From the NCBI RefSeq assembly GCF_019898765.1, contig NZ_JAIOKB010000001.1:558001-622000 (forward strand): a stretch of DNA of 64,000 nt. The letters are read 5' to 3'. The DNA is from Sphingomonas yunnanensis. GTDB lineage: Bacteria; Pseudomonadota; Alphaproteobacteria; Sphingomonadales; Sphingomonadaceae. Below are positions 12,084-20,153 of this stretch, in pieces. The position numbers and the translations under genes are program-made. The first letter of the stretch is position 1. Each line of letters opens with the position of its first letter. The notes below the pieces were generated by a model. That model did not search any database and was not told the origin of the DNA. It saw only the letters and a program-made list of their open reading frames with translations.

Positions 12084-12166
12084 GCGATCTGCGTAGAGGG
12101 GCGAAAAACTTACCGCAACGCTCTTGCGCCCCCGCACGGCGGCGTCTAACAGCGCCGCTCCATTGC

Positions 12167-12243
12167 GCGCCCGTAGCTCAGCTGGATAGAGCATCAGACT
12201 ACGAATCTGAGGGTCGGACGTTCGAATCGTTCCGGGCGCGCCA
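12167..12243 (+). tRNA. tRNA-Arg (anticodon ACG), copy 1
   Basis: The 77-nt cloverleaf includes an encoded CCA. The acceptor stem GCGCCCG pairs with CGGGCGC, and the anticodon loop CTACGAA is closed by TCAGA/TCTGA. The T-arm is GGACG-TTCGAAT-CGTTC. ACG read as ICG decodes CGU/CGC/CGA, which suits a GC-rich genome rich in CGC codons. Confidence 0.97.
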
Positions 12244-12297
12244 ATGGTTACCCACCGCCAGGTGGGGCAGACGGACGGCATCACGCCGCACCGCGAT

Positions 12298-12374
12298 GCG
12301 CCCGTAGCTCAGCTGGATAGAGCATCAGACTACGAATCTGAGGGTCGGACGTTCGAATCGTTCCGGGCGCGCCA
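12298..12374 (+). tRNA. tRNA-Arg (anticodon ACG), copy 2
   Basis: This copy is identical over all 77 nt to the copy at 12167-12243, including the CCA end. It lies 54 bp downstream on the same strand, and the spacers are not duplicated beyond the gene. The two were probably transcribed together as a dicistronic precursor. Confidence 0.97.
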
Positions 12375-12445
12375 TCGCTTATTCTCGTTCGGCCGCCGTA
12401 GCCGGGCCATGTGTCGCGGCTCTGGGCCACTCCATCGGCGTGGCG

Positions 12446-12628
12446 TCACGCGCCGCTGATCTTCTGTCCGCTGTCGTCGGACTCGCCCGGCGTCTTCTTC
12501 GTCGCGGCCTTCTTCGCGCCCGTCCCCGTCCTGCCGCCGCGCCCCGTTCCGAGGCTGCCGCGCGCGCGATCGCCGCCCTCGGTGGTCACCGCCCCCGAAT
12601 TACCGCCATCGCCCTTCTGTGCCAACAC
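12446..12628 (-). CDS. Small basic Gly/Lys/Thr-rich protein, unknown
   Basis: This is a 60-aa ORF with low sequence complexity: QKGDGGNSG near the start, then GRGGRTGTGAKKAATKKTPG, ending SDDSGQKISGA. It has no hydrophobic segment and looks disordered. A clear AAGGAG lies just upstream. GTG 12628 (4 nt spacing) or TTG 12625 (7 nt) would be the start; no ATG fits. The Lys/Ala/Thr run recalls nucleoid-associated basic tails, but I assign no function. It lies between tRNA-Arg and tRNA-Ser. Confidence 0.5.
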   Translation of the reverse strand: MLAQKGDGGNSGAVTTEGGDRARGSLGTGRGGRTGTGAKKAATKKTPGESDDSGQKISGA

Positions 12629-12748
12629 CTGTCTCCTTGGTTTGTCGCCCGACGAACGTCGACGCAGCAAAGGCAGTATCGAGCAAATACAGTGACTTAG
12701 CTCGGCAACCTCGATCGGGTCGCAGCGTGGCTGTGTGAGGTCGAGGAG

Positions 12749-12838
<90 letters not shown>

Positions 12839-12935
12839 GCAGGCCACCCGCTTAAACGCGACCCGGCGGCGAGTGCAAGCGCTCGCGCGATTTGCGGTTC
12901 CGTGCGCCGTTCCGCTGTGCCAGAACGCCCCGACC

Positions 12936-13994
12936 ATGACAGCGGTCGCAACGCTCGCCCGCGGCATCGCCGCCGCCTTTCTCCTGCTAGCAACCCCCGC
13001 CGCCTCGGCGCAGGACGTCACGACGGCCGCGGTCGACGCAGAGGGGTCGGGCTTCCAGGCCTATCTCGCCGAGGTTCGCGCCCGCGCCGTCGCCGCGGGT
13101 GTCCGCCCCGCCACCGCCGGCAGCGCGCTCGCGGGGCTCAGCTTCAACCCGCGCGTGGTCGCGCTCGACCAGCAGCAGCCCGAGGCGCGCCCGAACGCGC
13201 CGGTGCCGCTGTTCGCGCCCTATCGCACCGCTCACGTCGACGCCGCGCGGATCTCGCGCGGGCGCGCCGCCTACACCGCCAATCGCGCCAGGCTGGCGCG
13301 CGTCGAGGCCGAGACCGGCGTGCCCGAGCAGATCATGGTGGCGATCTGGGGGCATGAGACCAACTACGGCTCCTACACCGGTAACTTCGACCTGCTGCGC
13401 AGCCTCGCCAGCCTCGCCTATGAGGGACGGCGCCGGCCGCTGTTCGAGGGAGAGCTGATCGCCGCGCTTAAGATGATCGACCGCGGCGTGCCGCGCGCGC
13501 AGCTGACCGGCAGCTGGGCGGGCGCGATGGGCAACCCGCAGTTCCTGCCCTCGGTCTACCTCCGCCTCGCGCGCGACGGCGACGGCGACGGGCGCATCGA
13601 CATCTGGAACTCGTCCGCCGACACGCTCGCGTCGATCGGCAATTATTTCACCCAGGCGGGCTGGCGCGCGGGCGAGCCTTGGGGCGTCGCGGTCAGCGTG
13701 CCCGCGGGTTTCTCGCGCGCGAGCGTCGCCAACCGCCTCGTCTCGCCGCGATGCCCGCGCGTGTTCGAGCGCCACAGCGGCTGGCGCACGATGTCGGAGT
13801 GGCGCGCGATGGGGCTGGCGCCGCTCGACGGGCGCTGGCCCGGCGACCAGGTGCAGGCGGTGCTGATCGAGCCCGACGGCCCCGGCGCCACCGCTTATCT
13901 GCTGACCAGCAACTATCGCGTCATCCTCGACTATAATTGCTCCAACTTCTACGCTCTGTCGGTGGGCTTGCTCGCCGACGCGATCGCGCGCTAG
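12936..13994 (+). CDS. Lytic murein transglycosylase (MltB/SLT_2, GH103 family)
   Basis: This periplasmic enzyme cleaves the MurNAc-GlcNAc bond with 1,6-anhydro product formation. A signal peptide (MTAVATLARGIAAAFLLLAT, cleaved near SAQD) starts at ATG 12936. The catalytic Glu sits in WGHETNYGSYTGNFDLL. An EF-hand-like loop DGDGDGRIDIWNS matches the calcium site of the MltB family. The protein has 352 aa with a C-terminal SLT_2 extension (YRVILDYNCSNFYALSVG). No lipobox is seen, so it is probably soluble. The next gene is another wall enzyme, which suggests shared cell-wall remodelling. Confidence 0.9.
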   Translation: MTAVATLARGIAAAFLLLATPAASAQDVTTAAVDAEGSGFQAYLAEVRARAVAAGVRPATAGSALAGLSFNPRVVALDQQQPEARPNAPVPLFAPYRTAHVDAARISRGRAAYTANRARLARVEAETGVPEQIMVAIWGHETNYGSYTGNFDLLRSLASLAYEGRRRPLFEGELIAALKMIDRGVPRAQLTGSWAGAMGNPQFLPSVYLRLARDGDGDGRIDIWNSSADTLASIGNYFTQAGWRAGEPWGVAVSVPAGFSRASVANRLVSPRCPRVFERHSGWRTMSEWRAMGLAPLDGRWPGDQVQAVLIEPDGPGATAYLLTSNYRVILDYNCSNFYALSVGLLADAIAR

Positions 13995-14058
13995 GGCGCG
14001 AACCTCGACGCGCCTCCACGCTTCTCCCCACGCCTGCCATCGAACCGGATCCCGACCC

Positions 14059-15231
14059 ATGACCAAGCTGCTGACCGTCCTCGCGCTGCCCGCCGCCGTC
14101 CTCGCGGTCGCCTATCCCGCCCTGGCCGCGGCGCCGCAGTTCGACACGCCCGCGCCGGTCGCCTTCATGGAGGACCTTTCCTCGGGCGCGGTGCTCTACG
14201 CCAAGGACGCCGACCGCCGCATGCCGCCGGCGTCGATGGCGAAGATGATGACGGTCTATACCGCCTTCCAGATGATCAAGTCGGGCGACCTCAAGCTGTC
14301 GACCGAGTACGAGGTCCGTCCCGAGACGTGGCAGCGCTGGCACGGCCCCGCGGCGGGATCGACCATGTTCCTCTCGGTCGGCGAGCGCGTCTCGGTCGCG
14401 AACCTGCTGTACGGGATCGTCACGCTCTCAGGGAACGACGCCTGCGTCGTCCTGGCGGAGGGTGCCTCGGGGACCGAGCAGGCCTTCACCGAGCGCATGA
14501 ACGAGAACGCGCAGAAGCTCGGGCTCACCAACAGCCATTTCGGCACCTCGAACGGCTGGCCCGACGGCGGCGTGACCTATGTCACCGCGCGCGATCTCGC
14601 TAAGCTCGCCGCCGCGACGATCACCGAGTTCCCGCAGCTCTACAAGCAGTTCTACTCGCGTCGCGATTTCACCTGGGGCAAGACCATGGGCGCGGGCCAG
14701 GCCATCACCCAGGCCAACCGCGACCCGCTGCTGGGCCGCGTCGCCGGCGCGGACGGCCTCAAGACCGGCCACACCGACGAGGCGGGCTATGGCTTCACTG
14801 GCTCGGCCGAGCAGAACGGGCGTCGGCTGGTGATGGTCGTGGCGGGGCTGACCAGCTTCAACCAGCGCGCGCAGGAATCCATCCGCTTCATGGAATGGGG
14901 CTTCCGTGCCTGGCAGGCACGTCCGGTGGTGAAGGCGGGCAAGACCGTCGGCACCGCGGCGGTGCAGCTGGGTGACTCGAATGAGGTCGAGCTGGTCGCG
15001 CCCAAGGCGCTGGCGGTGACGGTCCCCTCGGGAACGCGCCCGCAGCTCTCCGGCAAGATCGTCTATGATGGTCCGGTGAAGGCACCGATCAAGCAGGGCG
15101 CGCATATCGCGGATCTCGTCGTCTCCGCGCCCGGCCTGCCCGAGCAGCGCATGCCGCTGGTGGCGGCGCGCGACGTCGGTCAGGCGGGCTTCTTCGGGCG
15201 CGCCATGGCGGGCCTGCGCGGCCTGTTCTGA
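14059..15231 (+). CDS. D-alanyl-D-alanine carboxypeptidase (PBP5/6 family)
   Basis: This enzyme removes the terminal D-Ala of the peptidoglycan pentapeptide in the periplasm. An N-terminal signal peptide ends near LAAAPQFD. All three serine-enzyme motifs are present: SMAK in PPASMAKMMTVYTAF, SGN in VTLSGNDACVV, and KTG in DGLKTGHTDEAGYGFTG. A C-terminal beta domain is followed by an amphipathic end (GFFGRAMAGLRGLF) typical of membrane-associated PBP5/6. Length is 390 aa. The stop overlaps the tmk start (TGATG). Confidence 0.92.
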   Translation: MTKLLTVLALPAAVLAVAYPALAAAPQFDTPAPVAFMEDLSSGAVLYAKDADRRMPPASMAKMMTVYTAFQMIKSGDLKLSTEYEVRPETWQRWHGPAAGSTMFLSVGERVSVANLLYGIVTLSGNDACVVLAEGASGTEQAFTERMNENAQKLGLTNSHFGTSNGWPDGGVTYVTARDLAKLAAATITEFPQLYKQFYSRRDFTWGKTMGAGQAITQANRDPLLGRVAGADGLKTGHTDEAGYGFTGSAEQNGRRLVMVVAGLTSFNQRAQESIRFMEWGFRAWQARPVVKAGKTVGTAAVQLGDSNEVELVAPKALAVTVPSGTRPQLSGKIVYDGPVKAPIKQGAHIADLVVSAPGLPEQRMPLVAARDVGQAGFFGRAMAGLRGLF

Positions 15232-15869
15232 TGCCGCGGGGGCGCTTCCTCAGCCTGGAGGGCGGGGAAGGGGCCGGCAAATCGACCCAGGCGCGCGCGC
15301 TCGCCGCTGCGCTGCGCGAGCGCGGCGTGGAGACAGTGGTGACGCGCGAGCCCGGCGGCAGTGCGGGCGCCGAGGCGATCCGCGCGCTGCTGCTCGAGGG
15401 CGAGGCCGGGCGGTGGAGCGCTCGCGCGGAGACGTTGCTGTTCGCTGCGGCGCGCGCCGATCACGTCGAGAAGGTGATCGGGCCGGCGCTGGACGCGGGT
15501 CGCTGGGTGATCTGTGATCGCTACGTCGACTCGACGCGCGCCTATCAGGGTGTGGCGGGCGGCATCGCCGACGCCGACGTGCTCGCGCTCCACGCCTTCG
15601 GGAGTAAGGGACTGTTCCCGGAGCGCACCTTCCTGCTGACCGTCGCGCCCGACATCGGAGCGGCGCGGGCCGCCGAGCGAGATCGCGGGGCGACCGATCG
15701 CTTCGCGTCGCGCGACGACGCATTCCACGTCGCCGTCGCCGCGGCCTTCGCGACATTCGACCGGCTTGCGGAGGGCGAGCCCGAGCGCTTCCGCCGCATC
15801 GACGCCGCGCAGGCGCCCGAGGCAGTGACCGCCGCGATGCTCGCCGAGCTGGCGGACTGGCTGCCGTGA
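15231..15869 (+). CDS. tmk: Thymidylate kinase
   Basis: Tmk phosphorylates dTMP to dTDP in the cytosol. The P-loop reads LEGGEGAGKSTQARALA, the substrate-binding DR-x motif is CDRYVDSTRAYQG, and TREPGGSAGAEAIR is the dTMP-binding TREPGG box. The lid region contains RAAERDRGATDRF. The 212-aa length is typical. The ATG overlaps the carboxypeptidase stop by one base, and the stop overlaps the holB GTG. Pairing of tmk with holB is a conserved arrangement across bacteria. Confidence 0.94.
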   Translation: MPRGRFLSLEGGEGAGKSTQARALAAALRERGVETVVTREPGGSAGAEAIRALLLEGEAGRWSARAETLLFAAARADHVEKVIGPALDAGRWVICDRYVDSTRAYQGVAGGIADADVLALHAFGSKGLFPERTFLLTVAPDIGAARAAERDRGATDRFASRDDAFHVAVAAAFATFDRLAEGEPERFRRIDAAQAPEAVTAAMLAELADWLP

Positions 15870-16855
15870 CGATCCTGCGCGGCCACCGCGCCGCGGTCGA
15901 TGCCTTCACCGCGGCGCTGCGCGGCGGCAACGTCCACCATGCCTGGCTGCTGACCGGTCCCGAGGGGGTCGGCAAGGCCATGTTCGCGCGTGCCGCGGCG
16001 GCGCGGCTGCTCGCAGAGGGGATGACTCCGGCCGCGCTCGCCCCCGGCCTGGCAGTGCCCCCCGACCATCGCGCCGCCACGCTGCTCGCCGCCGGCTCGC
16101 ACCCCGACTATCGCGAGCTGCGCCGGCTGCCGAAGAAGGACAAGGACGACGAGCTGGCACGCTCGATCACGGTCGACCAGGTGCGCGCGCTCGGCCCGTT
16201 CCTCGGCACGATGCCGTCGCTCTCGCCGCGCCGCGCGATCGTGATCGACGCCGCCGACGATCTCGAGCGCCCCGGCGCCTCCAACGCGTTGCTCAAGAGC
16301 CTGGAGGAGCCGCCCGCGGGAACGGTGTTCCTGCTCGTCAGCCACGCGCCGGGTCGGCTGCTCGCCACGATCCGCTCGCGCTGCCGCGTGCTGCGGTTCG
16401 AGCCGCTCGGTGACGATGACATGACCGCGGTGCTGCGCGGGTCGCTGCCCGAGGCCGAGCCCGAGGAGATCGCGTCGCTGGTAACCGCGGGAGACGGCTC
16501 GCCGGGGCGCGCGCTCGGCTATGCCGGCCTCGACCTCGGCGCGATCGAGCAGGCGCTCGCCGGCATCGCGCGCGACGGCGACCCGACGCTGACGCGTCGC
16601 GCCGCGCTCGCTAAAGCGCTCGCGCTCAAGGCGGCGCAGCCGCGCTACGAGGCCTTCCTCGACCGCGTGCCGACGCTGATCGCGCGCGCCGCCGCGACGC
16701 GCGTCGGGGCCGACCTGCGCGCCGCGCTCGACGGCTATGACGAGGCGCGCTCGGTCGCCGCCGCGGCGCGCGCGCTGTCGCTCGACCAGCAGGGCACGGT
16801 GTACGAGCTCGCCGGCATCGTCGCGCGGCTGGCATCCCGCGAGGGAGAGCGTTAG
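15866..16855 (+). CDS. holB: DNA polymerase III subunit delta prime
   Basis: This is a clamp-loader subunit of the replicative polymerase. The AAA+ fold shows a Walker-A-like LLTGPEGVGKAMFARAA, a degenerate Walker B (RRAIVIDAADDLE) and the SRC sensor in ATIRSRCRVLRF. The segment NALLKSLEEPPAGTVFLLVS is characteristic. The 329-aa protein starts with GTG 15866, overlapping the tmk stop (GTGA). It is followed closely by metG. Confidence 0.92.
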   Translation: MTILRGHRAAVDAFTAALRGGNVHHAWLLTGPEGVGKAMFARAAAARLLAEGMTPAALAPGLAVPPDHRAATLLAAGSHPDYRELRRLPKKDKDDELARSITVDQVRALGPFLGTMPSLSPRRAIVIDAADDLERPGASNALLKSLEEPPAGTVFLLVSHAPGRLLATIRSRCRVLRFEPLGDDDMTAVLRGSLPEAEPEEIASLVTAGDGSPGRALGYAGLDLGAIEQALAGIARDGDPTLTRRAALAKALALKAAQPRYEAFLDRVPTLIARAAATRVGADLRAALDGYDEARSVAAAARALSLDQQGTVYELAGIVARLASREGER

Positions 16856-16865
16856 GAGGCGCGGC

Positions 16866-18416
16866 ATGGGCCATCCCTTCTACATCACCACCGCGATCAG
16901 CTACCCCAACGGCCGCCCGCACATCGGCCATGCCTATGAGGCGATCGCGGCCGACGCGATCGCGCGCTTCCAGCGCCAGGCCGGGCGCGACGTCCGCTTC
17001 CAGACCGGCACCGACGAGCACGGGCTCAAGATGGTCCAGACGGCGCGCGAGCGCGGCGTCGAGGTGCGCGCGCTCGCTGATGAAATGTCGAGTTATTTCA
17101 AAGAGATGTGCGACAGACTTGCGATCAGCTACGATCGCTTCATCCGCACTACAGACGCGGATCACCACCGCGCCAGCCGGGCGATCTGGCAGGCGATGGC
17201 GGACGCCGGCGACCTCTACCTCGACCGCTACGAGGGCTGGTACTCGGTGCGCGACGAGGCCTTCTACGACGAGAAGGAGCTGGTCGACGGGGAAGGGGGC
17301 GCCAAGCTGTCGCCGCAGGGCACGCCGGTGACCTGGACCGCGGAGGAGACCTGGTTCTTCCGCCTCTCCAAGTATCAGCAGCCGCTGCTCGACTTCTACG
17401 CCGCCGAGCCCGATTTCATCCGCCCCGAGGCGCGGCGCAACGAGATCCTGCGCTTCGTCGAGGGCGGCCTGTCCGACCTGTCGGTGTCGCGGACCAGCTT
17501 CGACTGGGGCGTGGCGGTCCCGGGCAGCCCAGGCCACGTCATGTACGTCTGGGTCGACGCGCTGACCAACTACCTCACCGGCGCCGGCTATCCCGACGGC
17601 GAGCTGCGCTACTGGCCGGCCGACCTGCACCTGATCGGCAAGGACATCGTCCGCTTTCACGCGGTCTACTGGCCCGCGTTCCTGATGTCGGCCGGGATCG
17701 CGCTGCCCCAGACAGTGTTCGGTCACGGCTTCCTGCTCCACCGCGGCGAGAAGATGTCGAAGAGTCTCGGCAACGTGGTCGACCCGCTCGATCTCGCCGA
17801 GGCGTTCGGGGTCGACGGGCTGCGCTACTTCCTGCTGCGCGAGGTGAGCTTCGGTCAGGACGGCAGCTACTCGGCCGAGGCGATCGTCACGAGAGTCAAC
17901 GCCGAGCTGGCCAACGCCTTCGGCAATCTGGCGCAGCGGACGCTGTCGTTCATCGCCAAGAACCTCGGCGGCGCCTTCCCGAACGCGGGTCGAGCCGAGG
18001 AAGCGGACGCGCAGCTGATCGAGGAGGTCGTCGTGGCTTGCGCCGGGCTGCGCGCGGGCTTCACCGACCTGCTGCTGAGCCAGGGCGTCGAGGCGTGGCT
18101 CCGCGGCGTGTTCGCGTGCAACCAATATATCGACGCGCAGGCGCCCTGGACATTGCGCAAGACCGATCCCGAGCGGATGCACGCGGTGCTCGGCACGCTG
18201 GTGCGCGCGATCCGTATGCTCGCGATCGCGATCCTGCCGGTGGTGCCAGAGGGTGCGGGCAGGGTGCTCGATCAGATCGGCGCCGACGAGCGCGACCATG
18301 CCGCGATCGACGACGACGGCTGGTACCAGCGCCGCGCCGACGCGCGCGCCACGATCGCGCCGCCGACGCCGGCCTTCCCGCGGCTGGAGCTGCCCGCCGA
18401 GACGGAGCCCGCCTGA
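16866..18416 (+). CDS. metG: Methionyl-tRNA synthetase
   Basis: This class I aminoacyl-tRNA synthetase charges tRNA-Met. The HIGH motif is in NGRPHIGHAYEAIAADAIAR and KMSKS in GEKMSKSLGNVVDPLDLAEA. The connective region shows no Cys pairs, and the C-terminal EMAP/Trbp-like tRNA-binding domain is absent, so this is the short monomer-type enzyme (516 aa). ATG 16866 follows a strong AGGAGG ten bases upstream; the open frame to 16737 is antecedent noise. It is the first of metG-tatD-MBL, all overlapping. Confidence 0.95.
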   Translation: MGHPFYITTAISYPNGRPHIGHAYEAIAADAIARFQRQAGRDVRFQTGTDEHGLKMVQTARERGVEVRALADEMSSYFKEMCDRLAISYDRFIRTTDADHHRASRAIWQAMADAGDLYLDRYEGWYSVRDEAFYDEKELVDGEGGAKLSPQGTPVTWTAEETWFFRLSKYQQPLLDFYAAEPDFIRPEARRNEILRFVEGGLSDLSVSRTSFDWGVAVPGSPGHVMYVWVDALTNYLTGAGYPDGELRYWPADLHLIGKDIVRFHAVYWPAFLMSAGIALPQTVFGHGFLLHRGEKMSKSLGNVVDPLDLAEAFGVDGLRYFLLREVSFGQDGSYSAEAIVTRVNAELANAFGNLAQRTLSFIAKNLGGAFPNAGRAEEADAQLIEEVVVACAGLRAGFTDLLLSQGVEAWLRGVFACNQYIDAQAPWTLRKTDPERMHAVLGTLVRAIRMLAIAILPVVPEGAGRVLDQIGADERDHAAIDDDGWYQRRADARATIAPPTPAFPRLELPAETEPA

Positions 18417-19195
18417 TGCTCGCCGACAGCCACTGCCACCTCAATTATGAGGGCGTGTTCGAGCAGCAGGCCGCGGTGCTCGATCGCGCACGCGCGCGCG
18501 GCGTCACCGCGATGCTCAACATCGCCACGCGCGAGCGCGAGTGGGACGCGGTGCTCGCCACCGCCGAGCGCGAGCCCGACGTCTGGGCCAGCGTGGGCAT
18601 CCACCCGCACGAGGCCGACCAGCATCCACATGTCGACACCGCCACGCTGGTCCAGCGCGCGCGCCACCCGCGCGTGGTCGCGATCGGCGAGAGCGGCCTC
18701 GACTATCATTACGACCATTCCGACCGCCAGCGGCAGCAGGCGAGTTTCCGCGCGCATATCGCCGCCGCGCGCGAGAGCGGCACACCGATCATCGTCCACA
18801 CGCGCGACGCCGAGGAGGATACCGCCGCGATCCTGCGCGAGGAGATGGAGCAGGGTGCCTTCACGGGGGTGATACACTGCTTCACGGCGAGCGACAGTTT
18901 CGCCGATCAAGCGCTCGAGATCGGGATGTACATCTCCATCAGCGGCATCGTCACCTTCCGCAACGCCGAGGCCCTGCGCGCGACGGCGGCACGCATACCG
19001 CGAGAGCGATTGCTGATCGAGACCGACGCGCCCTTCCTCGCGCCGGTGCCGCACCGGGGAAAGACGGGCGAGCCGAGCTTCGTCGCCGATACCGCCGCCT
19101 TCCTGGCGCAGCTCCGCGGTGAAGAAATCGCGGCATTGCAGAGTTATACGGCCGATAACTTTCACGCGCTCTTCAGCAAGACACGGCCCGCGTGA
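18416..19195 (+). CDS. tatD: TatD family metal-dependent hydrolase (DNase)
   Basis: This is a TIM-barrel metal-dependent hydrolase of the TatD group, with 3'-5' exonuclease activity known in the family. Metal ligands are visible in ADSHCHLNY, IGESGLDYHYDHSDRQRQ, IVHTRDAEEDT, GVIHCFTAS and LIETDAPFLAPVPHRGK. Length is 259 aa from ATG 18416, which overlaps the metG stop (TGATG). This gene order (metG-tatD-MBL) recurs in alphaproteobacteria. Confidence 0.92.
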   Translation: MLADSHCHLNYEGVFEQQAAVLDRARARGVTAMLNIATREREWDAVLATAEREPDVWASVGIHPHEADQHPHVDTATLVQRARHPRVVAIGESGLDYHYDHSDRQRQQASFRAHIAAARESGTPIIVHTRDAEEDTAAILREEMEQGAFTGVIHCFTASDSFADQALEIGMYISISGIVTFRNAEALRATAARIPRERLLIETDAPFLAPVPHRGKTGEPSFVADTAAFLAQLRGEEIAALQSYTADNFHALFSKTRPA

Positions 19196-19956
19196 AGGTT
19201 CGAATCCTCGGCTCGGGCACGTCCTCGGGGGTGCCGCGCATCGGCGGCGACTGGGGCGAGTGCGACCCGGCCGAGCCGCGCAACCGCCGAACGCGCTCCT
19301 CGCTGCTGGTCGAGCATGACGGCGTGCGGATCCTGGTCGACACCAGCCCGGACATGCGCGAGCAGCTGCTCGCCGCCGGGATCGGGCAGGTCGACGCGGT
19401 GATCTGGACGCACCAGCACGCCGATCACGTCTTCGGCATCGACGATCTGCGCCAGGTCTATCACGCGCTCGGCCATCCCGTGCCAGGCTATGCGCGGGAG
19501 GGCTGCGCGGCGGCGCTCCGGCAACAGTTCGCCTACGTCTTCAAAGGTGCGGACGGCTATCCACCGACGGTCGAACTCGCACCGCTGCCCGATCGGCTCG
19601 CGCTCGGCGGTCTGACGATCGACGTCGTCGATCAGCCGCACGGGTCGATCAGCTCCGCCGGACTGCGCTTTACCGCCGCCGGGCGCTCGGTGGGCTATGC
19701 CACCGATATCAGCGGCATGACGGCGGCGATGCGCGAGCTGTACCGCGGCGTGGACGTCTGGATCGTCGACGCGCTGCGGCGCCGGCCGCACCCGACGCAT
19801 CCCGATCTCGCCACCGTGCTGGGCTGGGTCGAGGATCTGCGTCCTACTCGGACGGTGCTGGTGCATATGGACCAGTCGATGGACTATGCGGGCCTGCGTG
19901 CCGAGCTGCCCGGCGGCGTCGAGCCGGGCTATGACGGCTGGAAGGTCACGCCGTGA
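19192..19956 (+). CDS. MBL-fold metallohydrolase (PhnP-like)
   Basis: This is a metallo-beta-lactamase-fold phosphodiesterase-like protein. The family opening VRILGSGTSSGVPRIGG is followed by the metal-binding WTHQHADHVFGIDDLR (HxHxDH). Further ligands are in YATDISGM (Asp) and LVHMDQSMDY (His). Length is 254 aa from GTG 19192, overlapping the tatD stop. PhnP relatives act on cyclic phosphate esters, but the substrate here is unknown; no phn genes are nearby. The stop overlaps the next small ORF. Confidence 0.88.
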   Translation: MKVRILGSGTSSGVPRIGGDWGECDPAEPRNRRTRSSLLVEHDGVRILVDTSPDMREQLLAAGIGQVDAVIWTHQHADHVFGIDDLRQVYHALGHPVPGYAREGCAAALRQQFAYVFKGADGYPPTVELAPLPDRLALGGLTIDVVDQPHGSISSAGLRFTAAGRSVGYATDISGMTAAMRELYRGVDVWIVDALRRRPHPTHPDLATVLGWVEDLRPTRTVLVHMDQSMDYAGLRAELPGGVEPGYDGWKVTP

Positions 19957-20117
19957 GCGAGCGTCTCGGCAACGCGGTGATCCTGCTGCTGGTGCTGGTG
20001 CTGGCACTCGCGGCGCTGGTCGCACGACGCATGCCGGCGCGGACGATGCTCCGCTACACGTTGGTCTGGGGCGGGGTCTTCATCGCGCTCATCCTGGTCG
20101 CCACCTATTTTACATAA
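19953..20117 (+). CDS. Two-TM small membrane protein, possibly a truncated membrane anchor
   Basis: The 54 residues form two hydrophobic helices (NAVILLLVLVLALAALVA and YTLVWGGVFIALILVATYF) with ARRMPARTMLR between them. The GTG at 19953 overlaps the MBL stop, so it is translationally coupled. The two-helix pattern with a xARRxP linker resembles the N-terminal anchor of sphingomonad retropepsin-like aspartic proteases. The stop TAA lies only 36 bp before the IS left end, so the gene may be a truncated remnant. That is inference; a genuine 54-aa protein is also possible. The stop is embedded in a 12-bp palindrome TAATACGTATTA (20115-20126). Confidence 0.6.
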   Translation: MSERLGNAVILLLVLVLALAALVARRMPARTMLRYTLVWGGVFIALILVATYFT

Positions 20118-20153
20118 TACGTATTATCGCTCGGCATGGATGTAGACGCAACG

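Noticed and set aside
19196..19207. GGTTCGAATCC, like a tRNA T-arm, at the start of the MBL gene
   Set aside because: No acceptor, D or anticodon arms surround it, and it codes the conserved start of the MBL protein.
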